Source: Petunia secreta
Taxonomy: Eukaryota > Streptophyta > Magnoliopsida > Solanales > Solanaceae
Assembly: GCA_029990175.1 (NCBI GenBank)
Contig: JARKIP010000033.1
Location: forward strand, 186,001 to 250,000
Length of the DNA: 64,000 nt
Reading direction: 5' to 3'
The notes beneath the pieces are model-generated. The model was not told the DNA's origin. It saw only the letters and a list, made by a program, of their open reading frames with translations, and ran no database searches. Every line of letters begins with the position of its first letter. The stretch's first letter is position 1. Positions 33,954 to 45,107 of the stretch are shown piece by piece. The position numbers and the translations under genes are program-made.

Positions 33954-35277
33954 TCATACTATGCTCCAAGCTAGCATAGCTTTGTTTGATTCTTGGTTTG
34001 TTCTTAGCCCACATAAACTTCCTGCATATTGTCTCTACTGCTTGAATGACTATTTTGGGTAGTACAAAGACCTGAGCCCAATAGGTCTGCATGGAAAATA
34101 GTACACTCTCAAGTAGTTGCAACCTCCCTGCATATGAAAACATTCTAGATGTCCAGCTAGTGATTCTGCCTATCATTTTATCAATCAAACCTTGGCATTG
34201 GGATTTTGTCATCTTCTTAGTATTCAGAGGTACCCCCAGGTATCTCACAGGTAGTTCTCTCTTTTGCATTCCTAGCATGTTGATCACCTGAGCCTGACTA
34301 TAGCTGTCCATACCTCCAAAAAATATAGACCTCTTCTGCTTATTGATTTTCAGGCCAAATACCGCAGAAAACTTCATGATGCACTTGCATAGCAAGTCAA
34401 TAGAGACCACATCTCCTCAATAAAATAGCATTAAGTCATCTGCAAAACCTAACAGAACTATCTTTAGCTTCTCACATCTTGGGTGATAGTTGAAATTAGG
34501 GTCAAAACTGAGAGTCTTTAGTGTTCTAGATAGGTACTCTATGGCCAATGCAAACAAGAAACATGATAGTGGATCACCATGTCTCAGTCCTTTCTTAGCC
34601 TCAAAAGGCTTAGTTGGCTCGCCATTAACTAGAATAGAGTAAGACACTCCAGTAACAAAAGCCATAAATCCATTTGATAAACTTCCTAGGGAAAGCTAGG
34701 CCTTTCAAGACCTGTTTAAAAAACTTCCACTCTAAAGAGTCATAAGCCTTCTGAATATCTAGTTTAAGCATACATCTAGGGGTCACACCTTTTCTGCCAT
34801 ATCCCTTTACCAGCTCATGAGTCAGTATAATGTTATCAAATATTACTTGGCCTGGCACAAAAGCAAACTGGTAATTGTCTACTAGCTTGTCCATCACATC
34901 CTACAATCTCTTTGTTAGCACTTTTGAAATAATCTTATAAAGGGTGGTGCAACATGAGATAGGCCTATTCTGTTTAATAGATATATGTGTGCTACTTTAG
35001 GAATAAGTATCACTGATGTATAATAAACAGGTTTATATAGCTCCCCTGAGTTAAAGAACTGCATCACAGCTTCAGCAACTTCTTCTCCAATAATGTTCCA
35101 AGTCTTTTTGAAGAACAAAGCATTATAACCATCACACCCTAGGGCTTTTAAATCACTCAGATCCTGTAGTGCTTCCTGGATTTCTTCCCTTGTGACACTC
35201 TTGATTAATTCCAGCAGTTGCTCTCTTGTTACTTTAGTACAATCTTGGATGATGTCTGGATCAATTACAGGCAGCAT
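33919..35277 (-). pseudogene. L1-type reverse transcriptase, broken
   Basis: Three or more pieces of one RT, read right to left: GCDGYNALFFKKTWNIIGEE and TSVILIPKV (35277-34915); DNYQFAFVPGQVIFDNIIL and CMLKLDIQKAYDSLEWKF (34897-34625); LRHGDPLSCFLFALAIEYL and FADDLMLFY (34665-34417). A frame break falls right after the FADD box, and the thumb region with LPVRYLGVPL follows (34410-33919). FADD is the catalytic palm motif. Stops and frame changes at about 34910, 34660 and 34415 make it non-functional. Confidence 0.85.
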
Positions 35278-35582
35278 TTAAGCAGCAGTACCCAATAGTT
35301 CCTTGTCTCTATTCCTTGTTCATTTTCTCAAGAATGAATGTAATTTTGTGAGTACCTATTTTCATACAAGAAAAAAAATAAGTTGTGTTAGAATCTCCCT
35401 CTTTAAGCCATTGAATCCTTGATTTCTACTTCTAGATGCTCATCTATGTTCCCCAATTTTTCCAGGTCTTGCCTAAGCTGCTTTTCCTCTTTAATTAAGA
35501 AAATATCCCCCATCTGCACCCTTAGCTTCTCTTGAGTTTCACTTAGTCTGGTTTTGATTTGCTTCAGTCTGTTTTCTACACC

Positions 35583-36455
35583 TTAAAATTGAGTGGAATT
35601 CAACATTTTCAATTTTTGTTTCAAAGATTTCAGTTTTCCCCAGACTTCTTTTAACTTTGCTCCTTCAGCAGGTATTCTCCAGTGTTCAGCTACAATTGGC
35701 AAGAATTCCTGATGTTCAGCTAGGCAATTGAGGAACTTGAAAGGGGTACCTATTTTAGGAGCTACATTTTCAAAACAGATTTGCGTAGGTGAGTGATAAG
35801 AGAACTGTGGCTCCAGTAGGCTGACATGATTAATATCCATTTGGCTCATCAAACTTGAATTTACTAAAGCCCTATCAATCCTTGTATAAGTGTGCCCATT
35901 TGTCCATGTGTATAATTTTCCAACAACATGCAACTCAGTCATTTTTGTATCAATTAGAAAATCCCTGAAATCCTTAACTTCACTGTCCTGCACTTGTGAC
36001 CCTATTAGCATGCCCTCTGTATTCAGTATAGCATTGTAATCTCCCATAGCAATCCAGGGTAGGTGCTGATTAGATGCAATTTGTCCAAGTTCTTCCCATA
36101 GTGCCTTCCTATAAAATATAGTGTGCAAGCCATAGACAGCTGTGAGGCTGAATTCCAGGTTAAGGGAATGCACTCTAGAAATTCCATGAACATGTTTTAT
36201 ATATATTCCCATCTCTGTGAAATGCACCATTATGGGGTTCCACATTATCCATATTCTCCCTTTATTCTGCCTACTACTATTTGAGATCCACTCCCAACCA
36301 GGAGCTACTCTCTTTATTATTTTAGCTTCTAGATGCTGCTTTACTCTATGTTCTAACACAGATATTAAAATTATCTTTTTCTCTCTAATAACTCCTTGCA
36401 ACTCATTTTTCTTATATCTTTTATTCAACCCCCTTACTTCCAAGTTACTATTCAT
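35583..36455 (-). pseudogene. L1-type AP endonuclease
   Basis: A 290-codon open block starting MNSNLEVRGLNKRYKKNEL. It contains the early Glu-type segment SVLEHRVK, AMGDYNAIL (the central catalytic Asp/Asn motif) and RIDRALVNSS. The domain nicks target DNA before reverse transcription. The linker to the RT (35280-35580) is interrupted. Confidence 0.85.
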
Positions 36456-37087
36456 TAAGGTAATTTGTTAGCAGTGAAATCAGTCCCCCATCACCTACAC
36501 CAGTCTTCTCTTCATCATCCCCACCTTGATCAACTGAGCTTTTGAGACAAGGATCTTCTAGGGTCCTGACACCATTAGTGTTGCTGAGTTTCATATCTCC
36601 TTGGCCCACAATCTTGCCAGTCTTCCTGGGATATTTGCCTCTTACCTCTGTTCACCTTTCTTTTGTAACTGGACCTCAGGACTTGTCAGCCCCTTTGTTT
36701 ACTTATTCCATATTACTTTCTATACTTTAGTGCTGCTTACTTGTGTTTCCTTTCTCCCCAACTTGTGGTTTCCATACTAGCTTTGCTCTCATAGCTTTAG
36801 CTCTAGGTTCTTGGTTCACCAGTTTAGGTACCTCTGGTTGTGGATTCCCTTATGGCTCCTCTAGATTACATTTACGCCCAATCTGCAAAGCATGTGTCAC
36901 AATAAACTGGTTCCCAATTATGCACGGCTGCTTGTTCAAACACACCTCCATAGGGATCCATGAGCTTAATCACCTTAGGCAAGGGTTTAGTGATATCCAT
37001 AGAAATAAGTAATCGAGCATAGGAGATTTTAGCAGTCTAGGAAGTGCATGCATCAGCACAAATAGGCTTTCCCAAAGCAGTACCTAT

Positions 37088-37306
37088 TCAACATAATGAT
37101 TTTTCACCCCAGCAGTTCAAAGGAAGATTTGGCAGCCTTACCCAGAGGGGAATAGTGCTCAACACTTCCTCATGAAAAATGAAATTAGGTGCCCAGGGTT
37201 CCACCACCAGAGGTATGTAATTAATAGTATGTGGACCTGAGTACAACACTGCATTTCTTTCAAATTCATTATGGAACCTGATGACAAAATAATCATCATT
37301 ATGATA
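37088..37306 (-). pseudogene. Fragment of LINE ORF1 (DUF4283-like)
   Basis: The minus strand encodes YFVIRFHNEFERNAVLYSG and PLWVRLPNLPLNCW, typical of the DUF4283 nucleic-acid-binding domain in plant LINE ORF1 proteins (recalled). The fragment begins exactly at the CACTA end, so the residues further upstream come from the transposon and not from the LINE. Confidence 0.7.
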
Positions 37307-37670
37307 CACTACAAAAAAAAAATGTATTTTAGCTACGGCCAAATCGTGGCTATAGTGACCAAAAACTGTGGCTAAATTAATAGTACCATGAAAATTTAGC
37401 CACGGTTGGGACTATGGCAAATCGGGGTGTCGCAATGTATATAGCCATGGATTTATTGTCCGTGGCAACATTTACTTAGCTACGGTCAAGTTTATGTTAG
37501 CCACGGTCATTTCATTGCTAATTATTTTCAAGGAGGAGCAGTCATACGAAATTTCAATATTTGCCACGCCACAACCGTGGCTAAAAGAATTTTTGATTCC
37601 CTGGAATGGTGAGTTAGTCACGTTTAAATGTTAGCCACGGTTAAATGATAGATATTTTTCAAAAAAAAAA
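37307..37670. mobile_element. Terminal region of a CACTA (En/Spm) transposon
   Basis: CACTACAAAAAAAA begins at 37307, the standard CACTA terminal inverted repeat. It is followed by dense subterminal repeats around a TAGCCACGGT core in both orientations (about eight between 37335 and 37650). ATA at 37304-37306 may be the 3-bp target duplication. The other end is not found before 64000, so the element may extend beyond the window around nested insertions C and the viral cluster. Confidence 0.75.
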
Positions 37671-37762
37671 TTAAAATTTAGTATATTTTGTTTCTCATTA
37701 GTCTTCTATACATTACATAAACATAAAGCATCTGCTAACTAAGTGCAGCAAGATGGAAGATA

Positions 37763-37886
37763 TCAGTATATCAAAACACTAATAATAATCAATCTCTCTG
37801 CATCCTTCTTCCTCCTTCGATCCTTGACTGCATTTACCTTGGTTAATAGTATTGTAGAAATAGGATTTTTGTTTTCTAACACGAAC
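37763..37886 (-). CDS. Candidate last exon of a CACTA transposase-like gene
   Basis: The minus strand after a TTTGACAG acceptor reads 40 codons to a TGA stop, including STILLTKVNAVKDRRRKKDA, a basic composition like the C-terminal end of plant transposase (Ptta/En/Spm) proteins. Position just inside the CACTA end fits the last exon of an element gene. The evidence is splice site plus composition only, so this is tentative. Confidence 0.3.
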
Positions 37887-38015
37887 CTGTCAAAGACATA
37901 ATATATAATTAACATGTCATTGCAACTCGATATAAGCACTCAACTTTTATAATTAACATGTCATTGCAACTCGATATAAGCACTTAACTTTAAAATAAGG
38001 GCAGCAAAGTGCATC

Positions 38016-38020
38016 AGTTA
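38016..38020. repeat. Target-site duplication AGTTA of element C, left
   Basis: AGTTA immediately before TGATAAG, repeated at 45654-45658. Confidence 0.92.
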
Positions 38021-38861
38021 TGATAAGACCCAAATCCCCTCAAGACCCTTCACCCGGAGTCAAGCCAAGTTGATCCAAGATACCCATCTTCACTTGATAT
38101 GGAAGGGTATGGAAGAAGGCCTCGGGAGCGACTTAAAGACGATGCTTTGGTGCGCCATGGATGGAGGACCTTCTAGTACACTTGACGAGGCATCCGGAGC
38201 ACTTTTGGAAGCAACTCAAGAGGCCACAGCACCAGGCGGACCGCCTACTCAACTAGGCCGGCCGCCTAGTTTTTGAGCACTCTCTGGATCTCCTCTAGGC
38301 GGACCGCCTCTGTAAAACGGGCGGACCGCCTACTCCAAAGGGGCTGACCGCCAACTCCAAGTAGGCTGACCGCCTACTCTACTAGGCTGGGCGCCTACTT
38401 GGGGCACCTAGTGAGCTGAAGATGCGGGATTCCTAGTTTATTTGCTATGTTTTGGACAACTATAGCCCTATGAGGCCCTTATTGTTTTAACCCACTTTGG
38501 GGGTATTTTTGAGCTTTCATTACATGTAAGTGAAGTCTATAAATACTTCACAAACCTATTCAAACCTTAGTCTACCTTTGAATCTTATGAATGATGAATA
38601 GAGTTTATCTCTTTATTGAAGAAACCCTTCTCTTGGTTGCTTGAATTCACTAGTGGAATCTAGTTGAGTCTTGAACCGAAAACCCGATCATTCTATTTGC
38701 GAGTCCCAAGTGTGGCTCGAGGGTAGTTGCATAGTGTAGGTCCTCCTTGACACCGATACGAGGGTATTATGGAACGAGTTCTCCATAGTTACTTCGTAGG
38801 GAGTTCGAGTAGTGTCTCGCTCTTTATGTTTATTTCCGCGTTTCGTATTTGATTCTTATCA
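38021..38861 (+). repeat. 5' LTR of element C
   Basis: 841 bp. It holds an array of palindromes with AGGCG...CGCCT arms (about 38236-38412) and a TATAAATA box near 38540 that could be the promoter. Confidence 0.92.
38536..38546 (+). promoter_or_regulatory. Putative TATA box in 5' LTR of C
   Basis: CTATAAATACT in the middle of the LTR, the only good TATA match in this LTR and conserved in the 3' LTR near 45330. Initiation would be expected about 30 bp downstream (inference). Confidence 0.5.
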
Positions 38862-38864
38862 TCT

Positions 38865-38880
38865 TGGTATCAGAGCAAGG
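38865..38880 (+). other. Primer-binding site of element C
   Basis: TGGTATCAGAGCAAGG starts three bases after the LTR. TGGTATCAGAGC matches the initiator tRNA-Met 3' end. Confidence 0.88.
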
Positions 38881-39926
38881 CTCGGGTTTTGTTTCTACAA
38901 ACCCCCGACCCTTGATTCTTCGTGCCTAGGTTGGTTTCTATCTTAGGTTCTTATTTGTTGTTGAAGAAAAGAAGAAAACACAAAAAAAAAAAAAAAATAG
39001 AAAAGGTTGAAAAACACAAAAATTTGATCATAGAATCTTGGTTTGTTGGACCCATTGCTTGATTGATATTGGGGTTTGTTCCTTGTTGGAAACCCGTTCT
39101 TTTGGTACCCTGAGCATCGAATTTGAAGTAGAAACACAAGGATTGAAATTTTGAAACCCTTGAAGAACTTGAAAATTTGAAACCCTAGCTATGAACATGG
39201 TGGAATGTTGAACTTTGATTGGGGTTTGATAAAATTGATTGGGGTTTGATCTTTGTGCCTGAAACAACATTGGGGTACCTTTGAATTGCTAAAACAACGT
39301 GTGGATTGATGAATTTTTGGGTGCAAAACCAAGAAAATCGTGTTTGAACTGTGCTGGAACTTGCAGTAGGCGGAGCGCCTAGCAAAACGGGCGGACCGCC
39401 TGATTTTTGCTTGCTCTCTGGACTTTACAGAGGCGGACCGCCTACTCCCCACTGCAGTCACCAGGCGGACCACCTAGTCCAAATAGGTGGGGCGCCTACT
39501 TTTCTGAAAGTTGGGAATCGGGTAGTTTCTTCTAGGTTCGCTTGTTTTGTTGTTTGCATTGCTTCTAATTAGTATTATTAGAGTATAATCCTACTCGATT
39601 AGTACTAATTACTTCAAGCTACTAGGATCATCGTGCCTTAGAACGGAGACTAGAACTCAAAGAAGACCCGTAGTGCCTTTTGACTCAAGTCCTCACTCAA
39701 AGTGCTTAGCGTTCCAATCGAGTCCTATTAACTCCACTCACCCCGGAGTACATTTGGCTTTTGAGTCGAGTGATTAGGTTTAGGTTTACTATTCAACTTC
39801 GTGAAGCTTTGAGTTCAAGCAAGAGTGAAATAGCCATCACCACCATACAAGTGATCCGAGTGAACACAAGTGAGGGAGTGAGTGAGGTGTTTTAACTAAC
39901 TCTTGTTTCTTTTCTTTGTAGGTACA
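38881..39926 (+). other. Leader of element C with palindrome array
   Basis: About 1 kb untranslated. Palindromes such as AGGCGGAGCGCCT and AGGCGGACCGCCT lie at 39366-39505. A pyrimidine run ending TTTGTAG directly before GTACAATGG could act as a splice acceptor just upstream of the start codon (inference). Confidence 0.6.
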
Positions 39927-42900
39927 ATGGCCAACGAAGGCCAAGATTTCATCAAGGAGGCCTTGGCTAGCCTTCTTGCCAAGATGGATGTTATGACTCA
40001 AAGGATTGAGTCACTTGAAAAGGGTGCCTCAAGCACCCAAGGAGACCAAGGGACCCTGAGTATCCCAATTGAAAAGGGGACCCCGAGTGTCCAAATTGAG
40101 GCCGGTGAAGGCTCGAGTAGCCCTACCTTTACCCCGGAGCAAGTTGTTGAATTGCTCAATCAACAACGGGTAAAGGAAGATCGAGAGAGAATTGAACGAA
40201 CGGGCATTCCCCGTATCTTGGATAATCCCCCAAGACACAACCCATTACCAAGACCCATCCGAAACGTGCAACCTCTTGAGCAAGTCGATGAAGCTCAAGA
40301 AGGGGAGGAAGTTGATTATGGTGACGATGTGTATGGTTTTGATGAACACTTTCAACCGAGACGTGGTATGAATTGGGGTCGTAATGTGGATCGAGGTAGG
40401 GGCCGAGGTCGAGGGCCACCTATGGGATTTGTTGGAGGGAATGCAAGGAGGGAGTATGGTGTAAATGAAGACCACTATGGGGGCCAACCGGAGCCATATC
40501 GTGGGGGTCGTGACAACAACAACAATCTTAATAGTGTGAAGATTACTATTCCTCCTTTCAAAGGGAGTAGTGATCCGGTGGAGTACATTGATTGGAAGTT
40601 GTCCATGGAACGTATATTTGACACCAATGACATGCCCGAAGTGAAGAAGACTAAGTATGCTATCTCTACCTTTGAGTCCTTTGCTTCTACATGGTGGGAG
40701 TCGGTAAAGAGGAATAGAAGGAGGATGGGGATGGTTCTTAATCTTACTTGGGATGAGTTGATCCGTGTGATGGATGAAAAGTACTTGACTAACCAATACC
40801 GAGTGGACCAACAAAAGCGTCTCTACGAATTGAAACAAGGTTCCAAGTCGGTTGGGGAGTACTTCAATGAGTTTGAACAAGTCCGGATGACTCTAGACTT
40901 GGATGAGGAAGACAATGAAACGGCCATGATCCGTTTCAAAGGGGGCTTAAACCGAGACATAGCTTCACTTTTGAAGTTTCACAAGTACAATGATCACTAC
41001 AAGCTATTTGAGGATGCGGTTGAAGCCGAGAAATGGCTCAAAGAGGAGAAATCCCTTCGCTACAAGAGTAATGCAATTACTCCCTTGAACAAGCCAAAGG
41101 ATTGGAAGTCTCCTACAACTAATGCCAAATTCCCAAGTGCAAGTGGTGCAAGTGCTAGCAAGGAAGTGAAAAAGCCTTTTGAAAGGTCGACACAACCCGT
41201 GGGAGGTAACTCTAGAACTCAATTGAGTAATCCAATCTCTTCTTCTACTCAATGCTTTAAGTGTAAGGGATATGGTCATCTCTCTAAAGATTGCCCTACT
41301 CGGAAAACTATGGTTCTTGTTGGTGACTTGGTCTATGAGCAAGATAGTGAGCCCGAGGAAGAAGAGGGAGTAGAGGGTGATGAGGGTGAGGGAGATGAAG
41401 GGGAAATTACTATGATCGAAGATGATGACTCCCATGCCTTCCTTGTTGTGAGGAGGAGTCTAGGGGCCATGAGTGTAGAGGATGTTGAGACCTTACAACG
41501 AGAGAATCTTTTTCATTCCAAATACCGAGTCATGGGTCTCATTTGCTCTATGATTATTGACTCGGGAAGTTGTGCTAATGTTATTAGCCAAACACTAGTT
41601 ACCCAATTGAAAATACCTACCTTGAAACACCCAAATCCTTATAAGCTTCAATGGCTTAGTGAGTGTGGTGAGTTGAGGGTGGTTAAACAATGTTTGATCA
41701 AATTCAAGATTGGGAACTATGTGGATGAACACATGTTTGATGTCGTGCCTATGCAAGCATGCCACCTACTCTTTGGTAGGCCTTGGCAATTTGATAGACG
41801 TGTGGTTCATAATGGTCATGCCAACACCTATACGGTGACGCATGAGGGGAAAAAGTTTGTGCTCCAACCTATGACTCCCAAACAAGTGAGTGATGATTAC
41901 AAACGGATGCGGGAGTTGAGAGAAGTGGCAAAGGCTAAGTCGGTGGTTGAGACTAGCCCTTTGTCCAAAAGCTTGGTGGCAATCCCACCTACCTCTACCG
42001 GTGGCATATGTGCCATGATGCAACCGGGCGAGATCCTAAAGGGAAATGATGGCAACAAGCTTCTCATATGCCTAGTGCACAAAGGTATGGTTCTAAACTC
42101 TAATTGTGATTTTTCTTCTAACCCTTTGCCTAGTGTGTTTGAGAATGTTTTGAAGGATTTTGGTGACATGTTCCCGGATGAAATGCCGGATGGATTGCCT
42201 CCTTTGAGGGGCATTGAGCATCAAATAGACTTTGTCCCGGGATCCCAAATCCCAAACAAACCGGCCTATAGGAGCAATCCGGAAGACACAAGAGAATTGC
42301 AAAAGCAAGTTGATGAATTGCTCACTAAAGGCTTGGTGAGGGAAAGCTTGAGTCCTTGTGCCGTACCCGTGATCCTTGTTCCCAAAAAGGACGGCACTTG
42401 GAGAATGTGTGTTGATTGTCGGGCCGTGAACAAAATAACGGTAAAGTACCGTCATCCTATTCCCCGACTTGATGATATGTTAGATGAATTGAGCGGTTCA
42501 TGTGTGTTTAGCCAAATTGACCTTAGGTCCGGCTACCATCAAATCCGGATGAAACCCGGTGATGAATGGAAAACCGCATTCAAGACCAAATTTGGTCTCT
42601 ATGAATGGTTGGTGATGCCCTTTGGGCTCTCCAATGCACCTAGCACTTTCATGAGGCTAATGAACCATGTTCTAAAGCCATTCATCAACAAGTTTGTGGT
42701 CGTCTATTTTGACGATATATTGATCTATAGCAAATCAATAGACGACCATGTTGAACACCTTAGGCTAGTGCTTGAAAAGTTGAGAGCCGAAAAGCTCTAT
42801 GCTAATTTTAAAAAGTGTGCCTTTGGTGTTGAGAAGGTGGTCTTCATTGGGTTTGTTGTGAGTGCCCAAGGAGTGGAGGTGGATGAGTCTAAGGTAGAGG

Positions 42901-45107
42901 CCATACGTGATTGGCCTACTCCTACTACCGTGACTCAAGTGAGGAGCTTCCATGGTCTCGCAAGCTTTTATAGGCGATTTGTGAAGGACTTTAGCTCCAT
43001 TGCCGCCCCACTCACCGAATTGGTGAAGAAAGACCAACCGTTTGTTTGGGGAGAGCCTCAAGAGAAGGCCTTCCTTGAGTTGAAAAGTAGGTTGAGTACC
43101 GCCCCTCTATTGCAATTGCCCGACTTCGGAAAGGCATTTGAGGTTGAATGTGATGCCTCGGGGGTGGGAATTGGTGGTGTCTTAATGCAAGATAGCAAAC
43201 CCATCGCCTACTTTAGTGAAAAGTTGAAAGGGGCCTCCTTGAATTATTCTACATATGACAAGGAGTTGTATGCCCTTGTGAGAGCCCTTGCCCATTGGCA
43301 ACACTATCTTTGGCCTCGTGAGTTTGTAATCAAGAGTGACCATGAGTCACTCAAGCATTTGAGAGGCCAAGAGAAGCTCAATAAAAGACATGCCAAGTGG
43401 GTTGAATTCATTGAGTCTTTTCCCTACGTGATCCAATACAAGAAAGGGAAAGACAATGTTGTGGCGGATGCGCTTTCAAGAAAGTTTGCCTTAGCCACCA
43501 CTCTCGCCTCTAAGCTCATGGGTTTTGAGAGCATTAAATTGATGTATGCTCATGACCCAAAGCTAAAGAGTGTCCATGACACTCTAGAGAAAGGGGAGAG
43601 AGTTGACAAATACCAATGGTTTGATGGTTATATCTTCAAAAATGGTAGGGTGTGCATTCCGGAGTCCTCTTGGAGAGAGTTGCTTGTGCATGAAGCACAT
43701 TGCGGGGGACTCATGGGACATTTTGGCACAAGAAAGACTTTGGCCATTCTTCAAGAACAATTCCATTGGCCAAAGATGAGGGTGCATGTGGAAAAGTTTT
43801 GCTCTAATTGCCTTGAGTGCAAGCGAGCCAAATCTAAAGCCCACCCTCATGGGTTGTATACCCCTCTCCCCGTACCTACTAGTCCATGGTTGGATATCTC
43901 AATGGATTTTGTGATGGGATTACCAAGGACTAGAGGGGGCCATGATAGCATTTATGTTGTTGTGGATAGGTTCTCCAAAATGGCTCATTTCATTCCATGC
44001 AAGAAATGTGATGATGCACAACATGTAGCAACTTTGTTTATTGAAAATGTCTTGAAGTTGCATGGTGTGCCTCAAACCATAGTGAGTGATAGGGACACTA
44101 AGTTCCTAAGTCATTTTTGGAGGTGTTTATGGGGTGCTTTAGGCACCAAGCTCTTGTTTTCCACGTCCCACCTCCCCCAAACCGATGGGCAAACGGAAGT
44201 GGTAAACCGAACCTTGGGTGCTCTCCTTAGAGCCATGACCCGAGGTAAGGCCGGGACTTGGATTGATCGTCTACCTCTTATGGAGTTTGCCTACAATCGC
44301 ACATTGCATAGCATGATAGGCATGACTCCATTTGAGTGTGTTTATGGATTTAACCCCTTGATTCCCCTTGATCTAACCCCTTTGCCAAGGGAAATGGTTG
44401 TTAATTTTGAAGGTAAAGCTAGAGCCAAGGCTTTGGTTGAACTCCATGCAAAGGCGAAGAAGAACTTGGAGGAAGCTTATGCTAAGGTTGCCGCCAAGAA
44501 GAACAAAGGACGCAAGAAGGTGGAACTCAAGAAGGGTGACTATGTGTGGGTGCACTTCCGGAAAGAAAGGTTTCCAAACCTTAGGAAAGGGAAGTTGGCA
44601 CCCCGAGGAGATGGCCCGTTCCAAGTGCTCTCGAAGATAAACAACAATGCTTATGTGGTCGACTTGCCAAGTGAGTATCAAGTTTCTAATACCTTCAATG
44701 TTAGTGACTTGGTTCCTTTGAATGTAGGTACTGAAGAGGCTGTGCATAATGATGAAGAGGTCGTGGATGATGCTTCGATTTCGAGGACGAAATCTTCTCA
44801 AGAAGGGGAGGATGATAAGACCCAAACCCCCTCAAGACCCTTCACCCGGAGTCAAGCCAAGTTGATCCAACATACCCATCTTCACTTGATATGGAAGGGT
44901 ATGGAAGAAGGCCTCGGGAGCGACTTAAAGACGATGCTTTGGTGCGCCATGGATGGAGGACCTTCTAGTACACTTGACGAGGCATCCGGAGCACTTTTGG
45001 AAGCAACTCAAGAGGCCACAGCACCAGGCGGACCGCCTACTCAACTAGGCCGGCCGCCTAGTTTTTTAGCACTCTCTGGATCTCCTCTAGGCGGACCGCC
45101 TCTGTAA
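39927..45107 (+). CDS. Gag-pol polyprotein of element C, intact
   Basis: One ORF of about 1726 codons. I chose ATG 39927 (MANEGQDF) because the eight codons before it begin with TTG and overlap a possible splice acceptor. Order and rough residues: gag core 190-370; zinc knuckle CFKCKGYGHLSKDC near 442; protease IIDSGS near 543; reverse transcriptase with YFDD near 927; RNase H with VECDASGVGIGG near 1074; integrase with an HHCC zinc finger (HCGGLMGH, CSNCLEC) near 1257-1290; DDE residues in ISMDFVM (about 1326), SDRDTKF (about 1387) and TDGQTEVV (about 1422). The C-terminal end after SQEGEDD enters the 3' LTR and runs 98 codons into it, ending in a Pro/Gly-rich tail encoded by the palindrome array. 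No classical chromodomain is seen. Best fit is the CRM clade (recalled), in which pol also extends into the LTR. Confidence 0.93.
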   Translation: MANEGQDFIKEALASLLAKMDVMTQRIESLEKGASSTQGDQGTLSIPIEKGTPSVQIEAGEGSSSPTFTPEQVVELLNQQRVKEDRERIERTGIPRILDNPPRHNPLPRPIRNVQPLEQVDEAQEGEEVDYGDDVYGFDEHFQPRRGMNWGRNVDRGRGRGRGPPMGFVGGNARREYGVNEDHYGGQPEPYRGGRDNNNNLNSVKITIPPFKGSSDPVEYIDWKLSMERIFDTNDMPEVKKTKYAISTFESFASTWWESVKRNRRRMGMVLNLTWDELIRVMDEKYLTNQYRVDQQKRLYELKQGSKSVGEYFNEFEQVRMTLDLDEEDNETAMIRFKGGLNRDIASLLKFHKYNDHYKLFEDAVEAEKWLKEEKSLRYKSNAITPLNKPKDWKSPTTNAKFPSASGASASKEVKKPFERSTQPVGGNSRTQLSNPISSSTQCFKCKGYGHLSKDCPTRKTMVLVGDLVYEQDSEPEEEEGVEGDEGEGDEGEITMIEDDDSHAFLVVRRSLGAMSVEDVETLQRENLFHSKYRVMGLICSMIIDSGSCANVISQTLVTQLKIPTLKHPNPYKLQWLSECGELRVVKQCLIKFKIGNYVDEHMFDVVPMQACHLLFGRPWQFDRRVVHNGHANTYTVTHEGKKFVLQPMTPKQVSDDYKRMRELREVAKAKSVVETSPLSKSLVAIPPTSTGGICAMMQPGEILKGNDGNKLLICLVHKGMVLNSNCDFSSNPLPSVFENVLKDFGDMFPDEMPDGLPPLRGIEHQIDFVPGSQIPNKPAYRSNPEDTRELQKQVDELLTKGLVRESLSPCAVPVILVPKKDGTWRMCVDCRAVNKITVKYRHPIPRLDDMLDELSGSCVFSQIDLRSGYHQIRMKPGDEWKTAFKTKFGLYEWLVMPFGLSNAPSTFMRLMNHVLKPFINKFVVVYFDDILIYSKSIDDHVEHLRLVLEKLRAEKLYANFKKCAFGVEKVVFIGFVVSAQGVEVDESKVEAIRDWPTPTTVTQVRSFHGLASFYRRFVKDFSSIAAPLTELVKKDQPFVWGEPQEKAFLELKSRLSTAPLLQLPDFGKAFEVECDASGVGIGGVLMQDSKPIAYFSEKLKGASLNYSTYDKELYALVRALAHWQHYLWPREFVIKSDHESLKHLRGQEKLNKRHAKWVEFIESFPYVIQYKKGKDNVVADALSRKFALATTLASKLMGFESIKLMYAHDPKLKSVHDTLEKGERVDKYQWFDGYIFKNGRVCIPESSWRELLVHEAHCGGLMGHFGTRKTLAILQEQFHWPKMRVHVEKFCSNCLECKRAKSKAHPHGLYTPLPVPTSPWLDISMDFVMGLPRTRGGHDSIYVVVDRFSKMAHFIPCKKCDDAQHVATLFIENVLKLHGVPQTIVSDRDTKFLSHFWRCLWGALGTKLLFSTSHLPQTDGQTEVVNRTLGALLRAMTRGKAGTWIDRLPLMEFAYNRTLHSMIGMTPFECVYGFNPLIPLDLTPLPREMVVNFEGKARAKALVELHAKAKKNLEEAYAKVAAKKNKGRKKVELKKGDYVWVHFRKERFPNLRKGKLAPRGDGPFQVLSKINNNAYVVDLPSEYQVSNTFNVSDLVPLNVGTEEAVHNDEEVVDDASISRTKSSQEGEDDKTQTPSRPFTRSQAKLIQHTHLHLIWKGMEEGLGSDLKTMLWCAMDGGPSSTLDEASGALLEATQEATAPGGPPTQLGRPPSFLALSGSPLGGPPL
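44801..44812 (+). other. Polypurine tract of element C
   Basis: AGAAGGGGAGGA abuts the 3' LTR. It lies inside the coding frame. Confidence 0.9.

Larger units (their letters stand above)
33160..37306 (-). mobile_element. L1-type LINE, minus strand, interrupted by CACTA
   Basis: Read right to left it contains the end of an ORF1-like protein, an AP endonuclease, a reverse transcriptase and a zinc-binding RT-associated domain, in the standard plant L1 order. Its 5' part is cut at 37306/37307 by the CACTA end. No poly(A) or target duplication could be recognised at the 3' end, so the left boundary (33150-33240) is approximate. Confidence 0.8.

Noticed and set aside
38236..38412. Repeated palindromes that superficially resemble a CRISPR array
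   Set aside because: Spacing is irregular, units are imperfect, there are no cas genes and the DNA is plant.
40245..40880. A 211-codon minus-strand ORF within element C
   Set aside because: It lies opposite the intact gag-pol ORF and has no recognisable motif. It is a shadow frame.
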